The notes under the pieces were generated by a model. It was not told the DNA's origin. It saw nothing but the letters and a program-made list of their open reading frames with translations, and made no database searches. The position numbers were made by a program, and so were the translations under genes. From Faecalicatena contorta (lineage in GTDB: Bacteria; Bacillota; Clostridia; Lachnospirales; Lachnospiraceae): a DNA stretch of 64,000 nt. This document shows positions 51,338 to 61,435 of this stretch, piece after piece; position 1 is the first letter of the stretch; the number at the start of each line of letters is the position of its first letter. The DNA is taken from assembly GCF_003149105.1 (NCBI RefSeq), contig NZ_QGDS01000009.1, positions 1 to 64,000 of the forward strand, read 5' to 3'.

Positions 51338-53830
51338 ATGAACAGTCAGGTACTTAGTATTAGAGGTATGACCTGTGCAGCCTGCGCACAGCGAATAGAA
51401 AAGACAGTGCGGAAGCTTTCCGGCATTGAGCAGGCAACGGTGAACCTGGCAAGTGAAAAGCTGTTTGTGGAGTATGATGAAAGCATTCTGCCACTTACCA
51501 AGATTAAGGAAGCTGTAACGAAAATCGGATATGAGGTGGTAGAAAAAAGCGAAAGCAGCAATGTCACTATCCCCATCGGCGGTATGACTTGTGCAGCCTG
51601 TGCACAGCGGGTGGAAAAAGGAATCAAGAAACTTCCCGGAGTGACGAGCGCAACAGTTAATTTTGCTACGGAAAAGGCTGCTGTTTCCTACGATCCACAT
51701 CAAATACGTTTGTCGGCTATCCGGGAGGCGATTGAGAAAGCCGGATACGAGGCGTTGGAAGTGAATAAAGCGGATGCTGCTGACGAGGACAGAGCGCGGA
51801 AGCAAAAGGAAATCAAGGTACTTTGGAGAAAATTTATTGTTTCCGCAGTTTTCGCTCTTCCCCTGCTGTATATTGCGATGGTCCCTATGCTGATTATGTA
51901 CGGAATACGGCTGCCCTATCCAAAAGGGCTTGACCCAATGAATTATCCGCTGATTTATGCACTGTTACAGGTCGCGCTGGTGATTCCGGTTATCGGTGTG
52001 GGCTATAAATTCTACACCATTGGTTTTAAGGCACTGATACAGCGAAGTCCGAATATGGATAGCTTAATTGCCATCGGCACAACTGCAGCTATTCTGTACA
52101 GCATTTACAACACATGGCTGATAACCCAGGGAGAATTTAAAGCAGTAGACTCCCTCTACTTTGAAACAGCTGGCGTGATTATAACACTGATTCTTCTGGG
52201 CAAATCCCTTGAAGCAGTATCTAAAGGAAGAACCAGCGAAGCGATTAAGAAACTGATGGGGCTTGCACCAAAAACTGCTCTTATTATACAGGATGGTGCT
52301 GAAAAGGAAATTCCCATTGATGAAGTTGAAATTGGAGATGTTATCATCGTAAAACCCGGTGCAAAAATTCCGGTGGATGGTACGGTTACAGAGGGGCATA
52401 CTTCTATTGATGAATCTATGCTGACAGGCGAAAGTATGCCGGTGGATAAGAAGGCAGGTGACCCGGTATATACAGCATCCTTAAATACCACTGGAATGAT
52501 TCAGTTTAAGGCTGAAAAGGTTGGCTCTGATACCGCACTGGCGCAAATCATCAAGCTGGTGGAGGATGCACAGGGTTCAAAAGCCCCAATTGCAGCAATG
52601 GCAGACAAAGTATCCGGTGTGTTCGTTCCGATTGTATGTATCATTGCCGTACTTGCAGGTGTGGCATGGTTAATTGGAAGCGGCGGAGATGTAAAATTTG
52701 CCCTGACCATATTCATTTCTGTTCTTGTTATTGCCTGCCCTTGTGCTTTAGGCCTGGCAACACCTACCGCTATTATGGTTGGTACAGGGAAAGGTGCTGA
52801 AAACGGTATTTTGATAAAGGGTGGGGAAGCTCTTGAAACGGCTCACAAAATCAACACGATTGTCTTTGACAAGACAGGTACGATTACGGAGGGAAAACCT
52901 ACTGTTACGGATGTCCTGACGACTCAGGACTCACCCGCTGATTATCTCCTGCAAATGACGGCTTCCGCTGAAAAGAGCTCGGAACATCCATTAGGCCAGG
53001 CGATTGTTACCGGAGCCCAGGATAAAGGCTTAGAACTCTTAAAAGTAGACAGTTTTAATTCCATTACCGGACGCGGCATTGAAGCAGTTATCAATGGGCA
53101 GACTGTTCTTGCCGGAAACCGCAAGCTTATGGATGAGTGCAGCATCTCCCTCTCCGTATTGGAAACGGATTCTGACAGATTAGCGGGAGAAGGGAAAACA
53201 CCGATGTACGTGGCTATTGACGGAGAGCTGGCTGGTATTGTGGCTGTGGCCGATGTTGTCAAGGCTTCCAGCAAAGGTGCCATTGAAAGTCTGCACCGCA
53301 TGGGTATTGAAGTTGCCATGATAACAGGCGATAACCGCATGACTGCGGACGCTATCGCGAAACAAGTTGGTATTGACCGTGTACTTGCAGAAGTACTGCC
53401 TCAGGATAAGTCTAATGAGGTTAAAAAGCTGCAAGGCGAAGGGCGCAAAGTGGCAATGGTGGGCGATGGTATCAATGATGCTCCGGCTCTGGCCCAGGCC
53501 GATATAGGTATTGCAATCGGTTCCGGTACGGACGTGGCGATGGAAAGTGCAGATATTGTGCTTATGCACTCCGACCTCATGGATGTTCCTACGGCCATTG
53601 ACCTAAGCAAAAAGACCATCCGCAACATTAAGCAAAATCTCTTTTGGGCATTTGGTTACAACGTAGTGGGTATCCCTATTGCGGCAGGTGCGCTTCATCT
53701 GTTCGGCGGCCCCCTGCTGAATCCCATGTTTGCGGCGGCAGCTATGAGTTTAAGCTCAGTTTCAGTATTGACGAACGCTCTGCGTTTAAAAAGATTTAAG
53801 GCGGCAAATCAGGAAAGGAAAGGTGCATAA
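51338..53830 (+). CDS. copA: Copper-exporting P-type ATPase with two N-terminal HMA domains
   Basis: An 830-residue P1B ATPase. Two metal-binding domains each carry [11 protein letters not shown] or [11 protein letters not shown] (about residues 7 and 85). The transport site is [10 protein letters not shown] at about residue 467, characteristic of Cu+ pumps. The actuator motif is LTGESMPV, the phosphorylation motif [11 protein letters not shown] at about 511, the HP dipeptide [10 protein letters not shown], and the hinge [16 protein letters not shown]. It exports Cu+ from the cytoplasm. The stop is two bases before the next gene's ATG. Confidence 0.96.
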   Translation: MNSQVLSIRGMTCAACAQRIEKTVRKLSGIEQATVNLASEKLFVEYDESILPLTKIKEAVTKIGYEVVEKSESSNVTIPIGGMTCAACAQRVEKGIKKLPGVTSATVNFATEKAAVSYDPHQIRLSAIREAIEKAGYEALEVNKADAADEDRARKQKEIKVLWRKFIVSAVFALPLLYIAMVPMLIMYGIRLPYPKGLDPMNYPLIYALLQVALVIPVIGVGYKFYTIGFKALIQRSPNMDSLIAIGTTAAILYSIYNTWLITQGEFKAVDSLYFETAGVIITLILLGKSLEAVSKGRTSEAIKKLMGLAPKTALIIQDGAEKEIPIDEVEIGDVIIVKPGAKIPVDGTVTEGHTSIDESMLTGESMPVDKKAGDPVYTASLNTTGMIQFKAEKVGSDTALAQIIKLVEDAQGSKAPIAAMADKVSGVFVPIVCIIAVLAGVAWLIGSGGDVKFALTIFISVLVIACPCALGLATPTAIMVGTGKGAENGILIKGGEALETAHKINTIVFDKTGTITEGKPTVTDVLTTQDSPADYLLQMTASAEKSSEHPLGQAIVTGAQDKGLELLKVDSFNSITGRGIEAVINGQTVLAGNRKLMDECSISLSVLETDSDRLAGEGKTPMYVAIDGELAGIVAVADVVKASSKGAIESLHRMGIEVAMITGDNRMTADAIAKQVGIDRVLAEVLPQDKSNEVKKLQGEGRKVAMVGDGINDAPALAQADIGIAIGSGTDVAMESADIVLMHSDLMDVPTAIDLSKKTIRNIKQNLFWAFGYNVVGIPIAAGALHLFGGPLLNPMFAAAAMSLSSVSVLTNALRLKRFKAANQERKGA

Positions 53831-53832
53831 CC

Positions 53833-54573
53833 ATGAAAAATAAAATGAAACGTATCGTGGTGGCTGCAGCCGGGTTAATGGCAGCGATGGCACTAACCGC
53901 CTGCTCCGGGCTGAAATCGCTGGATGTGGTCGGCCAGGGATCCATTACCTCTTTTGAGGAGGTGCTAAAGACCATGCCCGACCAGGTGCAGGTCGATGAG
54001 ACAAATGTGGGCTGGGCGCTTTCTGCGCCGGATGATTCAGTACGCTTTATTTGGAGCGAGGATTACAGTAATGCCCCCTTGCATGATGTTATGCTGGAAT
54101 TTGATGCACAGCCCTTCCTGGATGCAGGGCTCGACCCCGAAAAGCTGCCGGATAACTACGCTTTCTATGAAGGAGATACGATGGGCAGCACAGGAGGCAA
54201 AATGTTGATGGTTGGTACAAAGCTGGGCAGTGACAAACTCACATACAATGGCAGCCCCACAGCGGTGACAGCTTATGAGCAGATTGTCAATAACTACCGG
54301 GGTTCTATTAACTTCCACACTTCTCTTGACCATTACGGAGTGAAACTGGGCGACGGCAATATGTTTGAGTGGGCAAAGGATATGGAAACGAACGGCTACG
54401 ACCACAGTGATCAAGATAAAGACATTGTATTCGTTTTGAATCCTCAGCCTTTGATTGAGGCGGGCGTTAATCCTGAAAAGGTTGAGGGATGGGCATACGC
54501 CCAAGTTACTGTTGATGAACACGGTAAGGAAGAACAGGTTTGGAAATTACTCAAACCTTTCAATTTAAAATAA
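53833..54573 (+). CDS. Uncharacterised lipoprotein in the copper operon
   Basis: A 246-residue lipoprotein (signal with MAAMALTAC lipobox). The mature part has WALSAPDDSVRFIWSEDYS and two similar phrases, QPFLDAGLDPEKLPDNY and QPLIEAGVNPEKVEGW, suggesting an internal repeat of about 110 residues. I do not recognise the family. Tight spacing to copA and copZ argues for a role in handling metal outside the cell; there are few Cys or Met but many His, Asp and Glu. Confidence 0.75.
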   Translation: MKNKMKRIVVAAAGLMAAMALTACSGLKSLDVVGQGSITSFEEVLKTMPDQVQVDETNVGWALSAPDDSVRFIWSEDYSNAPLHDVMLEFDAQPFLDAGLDPEKLPDNYAFYEGDTMGSTGGKMLMVGTKLGSDKLTYNGSPTAVTAYEQIVNNYRGSINFHTSLDHYGVKLGDGNMFEWAKDMETNGYDHSDQDKDIVFVLNPQPLIEAGVNPEKVEGWAYAQVTVDEHGKEEQVWKLLKPFNLK

Positions 54574-54586
54574 CGGAGGTATAAAA

Positions 54587-54796
54587 ATGGAAAAATTAAT
54601 TATCAAAGTGGACGGAATGTCCTGCGAACATTGTGTGAAAGCAGTTACAAATGCGGTAAACGCATTGCCGGGAATCGAAAGCGTGGAGGTTGACCTAAAG
54701 GCCGGGACGGTCACAGTGGAGCATGACCCGGCGCAAAGTCCGGCTGACAAAATTAAATTTGAAATTGAGGAACAGGGCTACGATATAGTATCATAG
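54587..54796 (+). CDS. copZ: Copper chaperone, CopZ-type HMA protein
   Basis: A 69-residue single HMA domain: KLIIKVDGMSCEHCVKAV with the metal-binding CxxC, then GIESVEVDLKAGTVTVEHD. Full length for CopZ. It should carry Cu+ to the HMA domains of CopA encoded upstream. ACGGAGG precedes the ATG by nine bases. Confidence 0.93.
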   Translation: MEKLIIKVDGMSCEHCVKAVTNAVNALPGIESVEVDLKAGTVTVEHDPAQSPADKIKFEIEEQGYDIVS

Positions 54797-54866
54797 TCCA
54801 TAGGGGGAATCGCGTAAAGGCGGTTCCCTTTGCAGCGTTTAAAAATAACTTTTGGAGGTCACGGTG

Positions 54867-55565
54867 ATGACCATGAACAAGAACATACTGGCGGTGGACG
54901 ATGAACCGAAAATCCTTGAGGCTGTAAAGGCCTTTTTAGAGAGTAAAGGCTACACTGTCTGCACCGCCCAAAATGGCATGCAGGCTTTGGAAGTATTTGA
55001 AAAGCAAAATATCTCTCTTATTCTGCTGGATCTAATGCTTCCCGACATATCCGGGGAGGAAGTCTGCACACGAATCCGTAAAAAATCCCGTGTCCCTATT
55101 ATTATGCTGACGGCAAAATCTGAGGAAGCCAATCAGCTAAAGGGATTGGATATAGGTGCGGATGATTATATCACGAAACCGTTTAGTCTGAAGGTGATTG
55201 CTGCCCGGATAGAGACCGTCCTGCGCAGGACAACCGACGATTTAGTGCCGCTTACAATCAAAAACTCATGGCGGGATGGAGATTTGACGGTGGACTTTGA
55301 AAAAGGTATTGTTTCCAAACATGGCAAAGAAGTGAATTTGACTGCAACAGAGCTAAAAATTCTTTCCGCGCTGATTAAATATCCCGGCAAAATATTCAGC
55401 CGGGAGGAACTGCTGACTCTTGTTTTAGGCGACAATACAGACAGCCTTGACCGCGTGATTGACAACCACATTAAAAATCTGCGCCAGAAAATAGAAGATG
55501 ATACAAAAACCCCTGTGTATGTGCTGACAATACGCGGTTTGGGGTATAAGTTTGGAGGAGAATGA
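54867..55565 (+). CDS. OmpR-family response regulator
   Basis: A 232-residue regulator. The receiver has ILAVDDEPKI (acidic pocket), LILLDLMLPD (phospho-acceptor Asp) and the Lys of DDYITKPFS. The C-terminal winged helix has LTATELKILSALIKYPGKIFSREELL and IDNHIKNLRQK. ATG 54867 lies nine bases from TTTGGAGG. It is coupled to the kinase gene (the next ATG is two bases after the stop). It probably regulates the copper island, but the target sites are not identified. Confidence 0.92.
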   Translation: MTMNKNILAVDDEPKILEAVKAFLESKGYTVCTAQNGMQALEVFEKQNISLILLDLMLPDISGEEVCTRIRKKSRVPIIMLTAKSEEANQLKGLDIGADDYITKPFSLKVIAARIETVLRRTTDDLVPLTIKNSWRDGDLTVDFEKGIVSKHGKEVNLTATELKILSALIKYPGKIFSREELLTLVLGDNTDSLDRVIDNHIKNLRQKIEDDTKTPVYVLTIRGLGYKFGGE

Positions 55566-55566
55566 T

Positions 55567-56967
55567 ATGCGCCGCAAATTTCGTACCCAGCTAACGCTGA
55601 CAATTGCCGTGATTGTGCTTGCTGCCGTTGCTCTCATCAGCCTGCTTGCCAACATATTTATCAACAAAGAGTTTGAAAAATATGCAAAGGAACAGCAGCA
55701 GGCTAATGCAAAGGATATTGCCGTCAATCTAAGCCGCCAGTTTGACAGTTTGACCGGGAAATGGGATTTGCAGTTTATTCATGGTGTGGGAATGTCCGCT
55801 ATGTATGACGGGTATATCATCCGGCTTATGGATTTGAATGGCAATGTGGTGTGGGATGCCGAAAATCACGATATGGAAGCCTGTTCACAAATAATGATGG
55901 AGATCATAGAACGTATGGACAGGAAGCGTCCAAGTCTAAAGGGCAGTATTGTGTCACAGGAATATGACTTAAAACAGAACGGCCAAAAAGTTGGAAGTCT
56001 TGTTATCAGTTATTACGGCCCCTACTTTTTGAGCGAGAGTGATTTTAACTTTTTGGATTCGCTGAACCTTGTACTGGCAGCGATTGGTTCTCTTGCATTA
56101 CTTTGTTCTTTGGCTGCCGGCGGATTTTGGGCAAAGCGCATCTCCCGTCCTGTCATCAAGACTGCACATATTGCCAAACAGATTGCAGAGGGGGATTATA
56201 AAATCCGCTTTGAGAGCAACATCAAAACCCGGGAGCTGGACGAACTTGTTTCTGCTGTCAACCATATGGCGTCCTCCCTTGACAGTCAGGAGGAGCTGCG
56301 TAAACGGCTGACAAACGACATCGCTCATGAGCTTCGGACCCCGCTCGCCGCCGTAGCTTCTCATTTGGAAGCTATTATTGAAGGGGTATGGGAACCTTCC
56401 ACAGAGCGGTTACAAAGCTGCTATGAGGAAATAGGCAGAATTTCCGGGCTGGTCTCGGATTTAGAGCGGCTGGCAAAGGTTGAAAATGAAAATTTACGGC
56501 TGGAAAAGACGGATGTAGATTTACTGGAGCTTGCCCATACGGTAGTTGGGAACTTTGAGCCGGAAAGTGTTAAAAAGAGTATCTCTCTTTCTGCGGATGG
56601 GGTGGAATCCCATTTAAATGCAGACCCGGACAGGATGACACAGGTTATTGTCAATCTGCTTTCCAATGCAATCAAATATACGCCAGAGGGTGGACAAATC
56701 CGCATTATGGTCAAAGATACACCGCAAAACGGTATTATCACTGTGGAGGACAATGGAATTGGAATATCTAAAGACGAGCTGCCTCTGATTTTTGAGCGGT
56801 TTTACCGTACGGATAAATCCCGTAACCGTAAGACGGGAGGCGCAGGGATTGGATTGACCATTGTAAAATCCATCGTGACTGCACATGGCGGTACAGTGAA
56901 AGCTGAGAGTGATGCAGAACATGGGAGTAAATTTACAGTGGCGATTCCGAAGTATCCCATTCCCTAA
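55567..56967 (+). CDS. Sensor histidine kinase
   Basis: A 466-residue membrane kinase: first helix near residues 9-30 (LTLTIAVIVLAAVALISLLA), an outside sensor of about 130 residues, second helix near 165-185 (SLNLVLAAIGSLALLCSLAA), HAMP linker, HisKA box TNDIAHELRTPLAAVASHLE with the phospho-His, N box VNLLSNAIKYTPEGG, and the G boxes VEDNGIGISK and GGAGIGLTIVKSIV. The extracytoplasmic sensor has no obvious Cys cluster. It is paired with the upstream response regulator. Confidence 0.92.
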   Translation: MRRKFRTQLTLTIAVIVLAAVALISLLANIFINKEFEKYAKEQQQANAKDIAVNLSRQFDSLTGKWDLQFIHGVGMSAMYDGYIIRLMDLNGNVVWDAENHDMEACSQIMMEIIERMDRKRPSLKGSIVSQEYDLKQNGQKVGSLVISYYGPYFLSESDFNFLDSLNLVLAAIGSLALLCSLAAGGFWAKRISRPVIKTAHIAKQIAEGDYKIRFESNIKTRELDELVSAVNHMASSLDSQEELRKRLTNDIAHELRTPLAAVASHLEAIIEGVWEPSTERLQSCYEEIGRISGLVSDLERLAKVENENLRLEKTDVDLLELAHTVVGNFEPESVKKSISLSADGVESHLNADPDRMTQVIVNLLSNAIKYTPEGGQIRIMVKDTPQNGIITVEDNGIGISKDELPLIFERFYRTDKSRNRKTGGAGIGLTIVKSIVTAHGGTVKAESDAEHGSKFTVAIPKYPIP

Positions 56968-56968
56968 A

Positions 56969-56994
56969 CTAGCCGCCTGCAGGGCTAGGCTTTT
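56969..56994 (+). terminator. Terminator after the two-component genes
   Basis: CTAGCC (56969-56974) pairs with GGCTAG (56983-56988), followed by GCTTTTCTTC. A short but plausible terminator. Confidence 0.6.
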
Positions 56995-57021
56995 CTTCAG
57001 ATTGCTCACGTTTACTGTTGC

Positions 57022-57051
57022 TTGACAATAAAGAAAGAATAAGTGTATACT
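57022..57051 (+). promoter_or_regulatory. Promoter of the amino-acid importer
   Basis: TTGACA (57022-57027) and TATACT (57046-57051) are 18 bases apart, about 85 bases upstream of the first gene. Confidence 0.75.
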
Positions 57052-57144
57052 ATTTTAGTAAATCTTGAGATATAGGGCAGATACGGGAAGATATAAACAG
57101 TACTTTTTGGATGTTTGTTCTGATTAGAGAAGGGGGTACAACTT

Positions 57145-57948
57145 ATGAAAAGAATATTAGTAATGGCAATGTGTTCAATTATGGCAATAGGTCTGTTGGC
57201 AGGATGCGCATCAAATGACACAAAAGAAGCGGATAAAGAATCAACAACCGCATCTGGTGATACGGATAGTGGAAAAAAATGGATTATAGCTACAGATACA
57301 GTGTTCAAGCCTTTTGAGTACACAAATGAAAAAAATGAATTTGTTGGTATCGATGTAGATATCATAGCAGCTATTGCAGAAGATCAGGGATTTGAGTATG
57401 AATTGAACAGTCTTGGCTGGGATGCAGCCGTTGCAGCTGTGCAGTCCGGACAGGCTGATGCGATTATTGCAGGTGCGACTATCAAGCAGGAACGTATTGA
57501 TTCAGGCTGGCTTTTCTCAGATGGGTATTATAATGCAACACAGACATTTGTTGTTGCAAAGGGTAGTGATATCAAGGATTTTGAGGGTCTTCGCGGCAAA
57601 AATGTGGCAGTTAAAAATGGTACTGCAGGTGCGGATTTTGCAGAAAGCCTGAAAGATACTTATGGATTTACTGTTACAGTTTTTGAAGATTCGCCAACGA
57701 TGTATCAGGATGTTATTCTTGGCAATAGTGCAGCGTGTGTGGAGGATACACCCATTATGCAGGTGTCAATTAAAGAAGGCGATTTAGATCTTGAGATACC
57801 TGAAGGAATGGAAAGTGAAGGAGCTCCATATGGAATGGCCATTATGGATGAAGAGAATCAGGAATTGCTGGATTTGTTTAATGTGGGATTGGCTAATATC
57901 AAAGAAGATGGAACCTATGATGAAATCCTTAACACATATTTAAAATAA
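57145..57948 (+). CDS. Polar amino-acid ABC transporter substrate-binding lipoprotein
   Basis: A 267-residue SBP family 3 protein with lipobox IGLLAGC at residues 19-25. The mature part shows WIIATDTVFKPFEYTNEKNEFVGIDVDII, ELNSLGWDAAVAAVQSGQADA and the hinge motif GKNVAVKNGTAGADFAES, typical of glutamine, cystine or arginine binding proteins. AGAGAAGGGGG precedes the ATG. It is the first gene of an operon with permease and ATPase. Confidence 0.93.
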   Translation: MKRILVMAMCSIMAIGLLAGCASNDTKEADKESTTASGDTDSGKKWIIATDTVFKPFEYTNEKNEFVGIDVDIIAAIAEDQGFEYELNSLGWDAAVAAVQSGQADAIIAGATIKQERIDSGWLFSDGYYNATQTFVVAKGSDIKDFEGLRGKNVAVKNGTAGADFAESLKDTYGFTVTVFEDSPTMYQDVILGNSAACVEDTPIMQVSIKEGDLDLEIPEGMESEGAPYGMAIMDEENQELLDLFNVGLANIKEDGTYDEILNTYLK

Positions 57949-57969
57949 CAGCATATAACTGCTAAGACA

Positions 57970-58002
57970 AACGTGGGAGATTAACCTTTGATTTCCTGCG
58001 TT
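57970..58002 (+). other. Imperfect hairpin between binding protein and permease genes
   Basis: AACGTGGGAGAT can pair imperfectly with ATTTCCTGCGTT (ends 57970 and 58002), followed by TTATTTG. Such partial terminators commonly raise the amount of binding protein relative to permease. Confidence 0.45.
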
Positions 58003-58070
58003 TATTTGTATAAAGGAAATCATAGAAACCAGATGTGCTGTTCATGTTGAGACAATAAAGGAGTATATGA

Positions 58071-58739
58071 ATGATTACAATTATTCAGAATTATGGCTTT
58101 ATGCTGCTTACAGCCCTGGGGCGGACCTTGCAGCTGACGCTTTTATCGTTAGTATTTGCGATTATCATTGGTATGATTTTTGCTTTAATGAATGTGGGAA
58201 AGAACCGCATTTTAAATTTTTTTGGAACTGTATATGTGGATGCTGTCAGAGGTGTACCTTTAATTGTACTGGCTTTCTTTATCTATTTTGGTGTGCCGTC
58301 TGCTGTCAAGATGATGGGGATTCAAGGTTTTAGCTTCTCTTCACTTCTGGCGGGTACAATCGCGTTATCAATGAATTGTGGGGCCTATATGGCAGAGATT
58401 TTCCGTGCCGGTATAGAAAGTATTGACAAGGGACAGATGGAAGCGAGCCGAAGTTTAGGGCTGACTTATGGCAAGAGTATGCGTCTTGTTATATTGCCTC
58501 AGGCAGTACGTGTCATGATTCCCTCCATTATAAATCAGTTTATTATTACGCTAAAGGACACCTCGATTTTGTCTGTTATAGCATATCCGGAACTCACAAA
58601 CATGGGGAAAATTATCAGTGGTAATACTTTTAAAGTGTTTCAGTCGTGGGCAATTATAGCTGTTCTGTATATGGTTATTATAGTCACACTAAGCAAAATC
58701 GCAAAGAAGATTGAAAGGAGGGTAAACCGTGACAGATAA
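58071..58739 (+). CDS. Polar amino-acid ABC transporter permease (HisM/GlnP type)
   Basis: A 222-residue protein with about five membrane helices. The N-terminal segment [19 protein letters not shown] and the EAA loop [21 protein letters not shown] are diagnostic. It presumably acts as a homodimer with the ATPase encoded next. AAAGGAG precedes ATG 58071. The end overlaps the ATPase gene by 11 bases. Confidence 0.94.
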   Translation: MITIIQNYGFMLLTALGRTLQLTLLSLVFAIIIGMIFALMNVGKNRILNFFGTVYVDAVRGVPLIVLAFFIYFGVPSAVKMMGIQGFSFSSLLAGTIALSMNCGAYMAEIFRAGIESIDKGQMEASRSLGLTYGKSMRLVILPQAVRVMIPSIINQFIITLKDTSILSVIAYPELTNMGKIISGNTFKVFQSWAIIAVLYMVIIVTLSKIAKKIERRVNRDR

Positions 58740-59469
58740 GAAAAACATTATTCAGGTTAAAAATCTGAAAAAAAGTTTCAGTAAACTGGAAGTCTTAAAA
58801 GACATCAGCATCGATATTCAAAAGGGAGAAGTGGTTGTACTAATCGGTCCTTCCGGAAGCGGCAAATCCACCTTTCTGCGCTGCCTGAACCAATTGGAAG
58901 AATCAACAGCCGGTCAGATTATTATAGATGGTGTAGATATTACAGATAAACACACTGATATTAATAAGGTTCGTGAAAATATTGGTATGGTGTTTCAGCA
59001 TTTTAACCTCTTTCCCCATAAAACGGTTGAAGACAATGTTATGCTTGCTCCTGTTGAGCTTAAGAAAATGACAAAGCAGGAAGCGAAAGATAAAGCAATA
59101 AAGCTGCTGAAGCGCGTAGGATTGGAGAGCAAGGCTGAAGTTTTTCCATCCCAGTTATCCGGTGGTCAAAAGCAGCGTGTAGCGATAGCCAGGGCACTGG
59201 CTATGAACCCTGATGTCATGCTGTTCGATGAACCTACGTCTGCGTTAGACCCGGAAATGGTGGGGGAGGTTCTGTCGGTTATGCAGGAGCTTGTGTCAGA
59301 GGGGATGACAATGATTGTGGTTACGCATGAGATTGGATTTGCTAAAGAAGTGGCGGATCGGGTATTATTTATGGATGATGGATATATAGTAGAACAGGGG
59401 ACTCCAGAAGAAATATTTACAAATCCAAAAGAACCAAGAACAATTGATTTTTTGAACAAAGTCTTATAG
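58729..59469 (+). CDS. Polar amino-acid ABC transporter ATP-binding protein (GlnQ type)
   Basis: A 246-residue ATPase: Walker [13 protein letters not shown]-loop [10 protein letters not shown], signature LSGGQKQR, Walker [16 protein letters not shown]-loop VVTHEIGFA. It starts at GTG 58729, seven bases after AAAGGAGGG, inside the end of the permease gene. Completes the importer. Confidence 0.95.
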   Translation: MTDKKNIIQVKNLKKSFSKLEVLKDISIDIQKGEVVVLIGPSGSGKSTFLRCLNQLEESTAGQIIIDGVDITDKHTDINKVRENIGMVFQHFNLFPHKTVEDNVMLAPVELKKMTKQEAKDKAIKLLKRVGLESKAEVFPSQLSGGQKQRVAIARALAMNPDVMLFDEPTSALDPEMVGEVLSVMQELVSEGMTMIVVTHEIGFAKEVADRVLFMDDGYIVEQGTPEEIFTNPKEPRTIDFLNKVL

Positions 59470-59487
59470 GCATTTGGAGGAAAAGCA

Positions 59488-60087
59488 ATGAAAAAGATCA
59501 TTACAATTAGCCGTGAGTTTGGTGCAGGAGGAGGCGAAATCGGAAGAGCAGTTGCGCATAAGCTGAATTACGAATATTTTGATAAAGAAATAATCCTTCA
59601 GTCAGCCAGAGAATCCAACGTGGACGTAGATAGTCTGCTGAAATGGGATGAAAAAATTCCTATGGACTTTGGTTTTGCTCAAAGTTTGTTTGACTTTTAC
59701 AACAAACCGCTGAATGAACGTCTGTTTGAGATACAACAACAGGTAATTAGAAGAATTGCAGAAAAAGGAAATTGTGTTATTCTAGGCCGAAATGCAAACA
59801 CAATCCTAAAGGAATTTGATTACACACATCATGTTTTTGTTCATGCCGATTTTTCATGGAGATTAGAGCGCATGAAACACAAAATGTCAAAGGATACAGA
59901 TGCAAAAATCTCAGAAAAAATAAGAAGTGTTGATAAAACACGGAGAAAATATTGTGCCCACTATACGGAAACGGAATTTGGCATGGCGAAATACTATGAC
60001 ATGTGCTTAAGTACTTCTTCATTGGGGATACCTGCCTGTGTGGATATAATTTGTACACTGGCAAAAGCCGAAGATATAGCGGAGTAA
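59488..60087 (+). CDS. Cytidylate kinase-like protein
   Basis: A 199-residue P-loop protein of the cytidylate-kinase-like family (Cytidylate_kin2). It opens with IITISREFGAGGGEIGRAVAHKL, a variant P-loop, followed by YFDKEIILQSA. Then comes GNCVILGRNANTIL, and RRKYCAHYTETEFGMAKYYDMCLST marks the lid and C-terminal part. True CMP kinases have a canonical GPxGxGK loop, so the substrate may not be CMP; the role of these small relatives is unknown. It is 18 bases after the importer ATPase and probably co-transcribed. Confidence 0.85.
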   Translation: MKKIITISREFGAGGGEIGRAVAHKLNYEYFDKEIILQSARESNVDVDSLLKWDEKIPMDFGFAQSLFDFYNKPLNERLFEIQQQVIRRIAEKGNCVILGRNANTILKEFDYTHHVFVHADFSWRLERMKHKMSKDTDAKISEKIRSVDKTRRKYCAHYTETEFGMAKYYDMCLSTSSLGIPACVDIICTLAKAEDIAE

Positions 60088-60161
60088 GACATAGACTATT
60101 TGTTCAGATTATAAAGAAAAATACATTATGACGATAGATGATATAAGCATAGATAATTGAA

Positions 60162-60207
60162 GTAAAATAAGCGCTTCCAGAGATGTGAATCTATGGAGGC
60201 GTTTTAC
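60162..60207 (+). other. Imperfect hairpin in the gap before the phosphatase gene
   Basis: GTAAAA..GCGCTTCC (from 60162) pairs with GGAGGCGTTTTAC (60195-60207), probably ending the upstream operon. The rest of the 334-base gap 60088-60421 holds a 32-codon ORF (60236-60334) with no good ribosome binding site and no recognisable product. Confidence 0.5.
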
Positions 60208-60421
60208 TGCCATAAAAGAGCAAGAGATAGAGAATATGAATGCTGTACTTATTGAAGACGGAGTCTCTCAAAATAAAAGATTGATAAAGTTAAATAGCAT
60301 TGCTATTCACCAAAGGACTGTATTGGAAGATTAAAAAGAGTTAAATTACTATAAAATAGCATAAGATTTTTAATTCCCCTTAATTCGAAGGAATTAGAAT
60401 TCTTAATGAAAGGACGAAAAT

Positions 60422-60889
60422 ATGATTAAAATACTATTTGTCTGCCACGGCAACATCTGCCGTTCCCCTATGGCAGAGTTTGTGTTCCGTGATATGGTAC
60501 AAAAACGTGGGATGGGAGATCTATTCTCCATAGCGTCCGCAGCAACCAGCCGTGAGGAGATTGGAAATCCGGTCCATCGCGGCACGAGGCAGAAATTAAA
60601 GGAAGTTGGTATCAGCACTGCCGGAAAGTGTGCTGTTCAGCTGCAAAAAAGGGATTATTCTGAGTACGACTATATTATAGGAATGGAGTATCAGAATATC
60701 CGTAATATCAACCGGATTATCGGAGAGGATAAGGAGCATAAGGTACAAAGGCTGCTGGACTTTTCGGCAAATACCAGGGATATTGCAGACCCCTGGTATA
60801 CCGGTAATTTTGACCGTACATATGATGATGTTTTGGAAGGCTGTGAAGGCCTTTTGCAGTATATTCTGGAACATAATCAACTTTCATAA
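60422..60889 (+). CDS. Low-molecular-weight protein tyrosine phosphatase
   Basis: A 155-residue enzyme of normal length. The N-terminal phosphate loop is ILFVCHGNICRSPMAE (Cys8, Arg14 in CX5R). The second aromatic/acid region is DPWYTGNFDRTYDDVLEGC, with the general-acid Asp. IIGMEYQNIRNI is the usual middle motif. It removes phosphate from tyrosine (or arginine) residues. It stands alone, with a ribosome binding site GAAAGGACG and no obvious kinase partner nearby. Confidence 0.95.
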   Translation: MIKILFVCHGNICRSPMAEFVFRDMVQKRGMGDLFSIASAATSREEIGNPVHRGTRQKLKEVGISTAGKCAVQLQKRDYSEYDYIIGMEYQNIRNINRIIGEDKEHKVQRLLDFSANTRDIADPWYTGNFDRTYDDVLEGCEGLLQYILEHNQLS

Positions 60890-60917
60890 CGTAATTATAA
60901 ACCACAAGAAAAGCGTA

Positions 60918-61367
60918 TTATAATTGAATTCCAGGATGACTTTTTATTGTTGACAAAACCGTGTAGGTGTAAGTTTTGATTACATTATAATCTTCTCTAA
61001 AGCTTTGAAGCAATGCATCCAGTGATTTGGTAGAGTCCGTAATTATTTTCATGATATACTCGTATTCTCCGGTGACGTAGTGGCATTCTACAATTTCTGG
61101 AATTTGCTGAATAAGCTGGCGGAATTTCTTTTGTGAGTCATAAGACTGTTCTTTTAGGACAACCGTGCAGAAACAGGTAAGTGATTTACCTAGTTTATGG
61201 TTATCTAATAGTGCAGTGTATCCGTTTATGTATCCGTACTGTTCAAGTTTCCGGAGACGCTCACTTGTGGAAGGCAGTGAGAGGTTTATTTGTTTACTAA
61301 TATCTTTTAATGAGGTACGGGCATTCTTTTGAAGAGCCCGTATCAGAGTTTCATCAATCTTATCCAT
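60918..61367 (-). CDS. Lrp/AsnC-family transcriptional regulator
   Basis: A 149-residue protein: N-terminal helix-turn-helix (IDETLIRALQKNARTSLKDISKQINLSLPSTSERLRKLE) and C-terminal RAM/AsnC ligand domain (VECHYVTGEYEYIMKIITDSTKSLDALL). It is divergent from alanine dehydrogenase and probably controls it, as AdeR or AlaR do elsewhere, in response to an amino acid such as alanine. Confidence 0.93.
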   Translation of the reverse strand: MDKIDETLIRALQKNARTSLKDISKQINLSLPSTSERLRKLEQYGYINGYTALLDNHKLGKSLTCFCTVVLKEQSYDSQKKFRQLIQQIPEIVECHYVTGEYEYIMKIITDSTKSLDALLQSFREDYNVIKTYTYTVLSTIKSHPGIQL

Positions 61368-61435
61368 AATTCCCCCAAATCTAATATAATATGTTCATTT
61401 ATAAATCTTAACACCCTAAATAATTTAGGTCAATA

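Noticed and set aside
51338..51770. Tandem DNA repeat at the start of copA
   Set aside because: The similarity ([10 protein letters not shown] twice) reflects two HMA domains in one protein, common for copper ATPases, not a repeat element.
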